Shown: piece after piece, positions 63,241-64,000 of the stretch | How positions within the stretch are numbered: the first letter of the stretch is position 1 | Layout of the letters: the number at the start of each line of letters is the position of its first letter | NCBI GenBank assembly: GCA_003254905.1 | Contig: QANU01016745.1 | Location: 1,497 to 65,496, forward strand | Length of the DNA stretch: 64,000 bases | Direction of reading: 5' to 3' | From: Nissolia schottii | Taxonomy: Eukaryota; Streptophyta; Magnoliopsida; Fabales; Fabaceae | Notes under the pieces: model-generated | What the model was told of the DNA's origin: nothing | What the model saw: only the letters and a program-made list of their open reading frames with translations | The model's database searches: none | Made by a program: the position numbers and the translations under genes

Positions 63241-64000
63241 TCTTGTGTTAAGAACCTCGCAATTTTTTGACAGATTCTTTGATAGAATTCTATGCTTCTT
63301 TAATGCCAGCCTCATTTTGTTTAGGAATAGTTGTGTCAGTAAGGACTTTTTCTATGGGCATGATATTAGCAACAAAATTTTTGCACATCATAAGATCAGA
63401 GGGTTATTTGTCCTTTATCATGACATTCAAAATGGAGTACTTAGGAGGAATGAACCATGTTGTGCTTTCCAAATCAACAAAGTTTACCTCAGGGTCTTGG
63501 TACTCTTCCATGGGAGCATACCCAACATTTTTACCTTTCCGATTATGGTCTTGACATTTGACCCAGGTTCTGTATTATGGTGTTTGATTGGATATTGATG
63601 AAACACTCTGTGACTGGTTAGGCCTTGCAAACTTTGACATGTAATTTATCGATGCTAGGTATATGCATTGATTTGGATGTGATGACACTTTGTTGCACCT
63701 TGGAACCACCGATTCTGTTTCTTTTGGTAGCTAGGCACGTACGGAGTTTGCTTGACATTTTGCATCCATCTATTATTTACCACGTTGGTAGGAGGCACCC
63801 TCGTCCTTTGTTTGTATTAGTCAGGTCTTCCGTCGACCATTACAACAATCTTCATTTGCTGCTTGACAGGTTTACCCCCTGCAACCCTGCAAAAATTTGT
63901 ATCAAATAGACCAAAATTAAATTTTTCATGACTCTTACCAGTCATTTGTTTCTTTAGGTCAACTCTTTTAGCCTTTTTTTTTTTTTGCTATTTCTTCTTC
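63241..64000 (-). pseudogene. Probable remaining gag/linker part of the Tat-type element
   Basis: Continues the minus-strand element toward its gag end at the window edge, with broken frames; a T-rich run lies at 63978-63987. No motif is clear enough to name; assignment rests on position upstream of the protease on the same strand. Confidence 0.35.

Noticed and set aside
63245..63909. Plus-strand frames at the right edge
   Set aside because: They lie opposite the minus-strand Tat element and show no family motif.

Overview
This window looks like plant nuclear DNA, most likely from a papilionoid legume of the bean group. That guess rests on the gene types, the introns with GT..AG borders and the style of the repeats; species cannot be fixed from the sequence alone. 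Host genes are few: the 3' end of an SnRK1 (AKIN) beta-subunit gene at the left edge (3-296), and three tandem copies of a five-exon short-chain dehydrogenase/reductase gene of the tropinone-reductase-like family. SDR1 (14461-16898) and SDR3 (50262-52865) have complete 264-residue reading frames. SDR2 (37189-38953) has lost its last exon and carries damaged glycine motifs.

The SDR copies sit in a roughly threefold segmental duplication. Unit 1 covers about 9850-24450, unit 2 about 25084-45903 (enlarged by insertions), and unit 3 about 45904-58960. Each unit carries, in order: the tail of a TGTAACA-type LTR with minisatellites (LTR-B), a conserved upstream block, the SDR gene, a downstream block with a foldback element, a second LTR (LTR-D) with an initiator-Met-tRNA type primer-binding site, and a wrecked Ty3-gypsy chromovirus. 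That chromovirus contains a captured piece of an S-domain receptor-kinase gene (EGF-like plus PAN regions). In units 2 and 3 its RT remnant runs head-on into an antisense Tat/Ogre-type RT remnant.

The left flank (1350-8760) holds a large foldback element split by a solo LTR, then a three-copy tandem array (about 937 bp period) of small inverted-repeat elements, also split by a solo LTR, then a cluster of ACCGTCGG-type subterminal repeats. The centre (26907-33990) is a complete, recently inserted retrotransposon with a perfect 5-bp target duplication. It encodes only a Gag-like protein and no polymerase, and it sits inside another LTR (LTR-C). The right end (58271-64000) is a decayed Tat/Ogre-type element on the minus strand, split by a 2.9-kb solo LTR.

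The most distinctive features are these. (1) An array of the short palindrome CCGCTSAGCGG lies a fixed 18-20 bp upstream of the TATA box in five related LTRs. (2) The 3' ends of these LTRs have grown by taking in primer-binding-site modules. (3) Analogous arrays of different palindromes (CATTCGAATG, CAATCGATTG) occur in other LTR families. (4) A receptor-kinase fragment was captured with what looks like its intron donor still attached. (5) The fate of the three SDR copies differs: the core-promoter TATA segment is present only in unit 1, and each later copy carries its own MITE insertion. Single N characters mark assembly joins, and two of them are flanked by duplicated contig-end sequence, so the extra partial exon 1 of SDR1 is probably an artefact.
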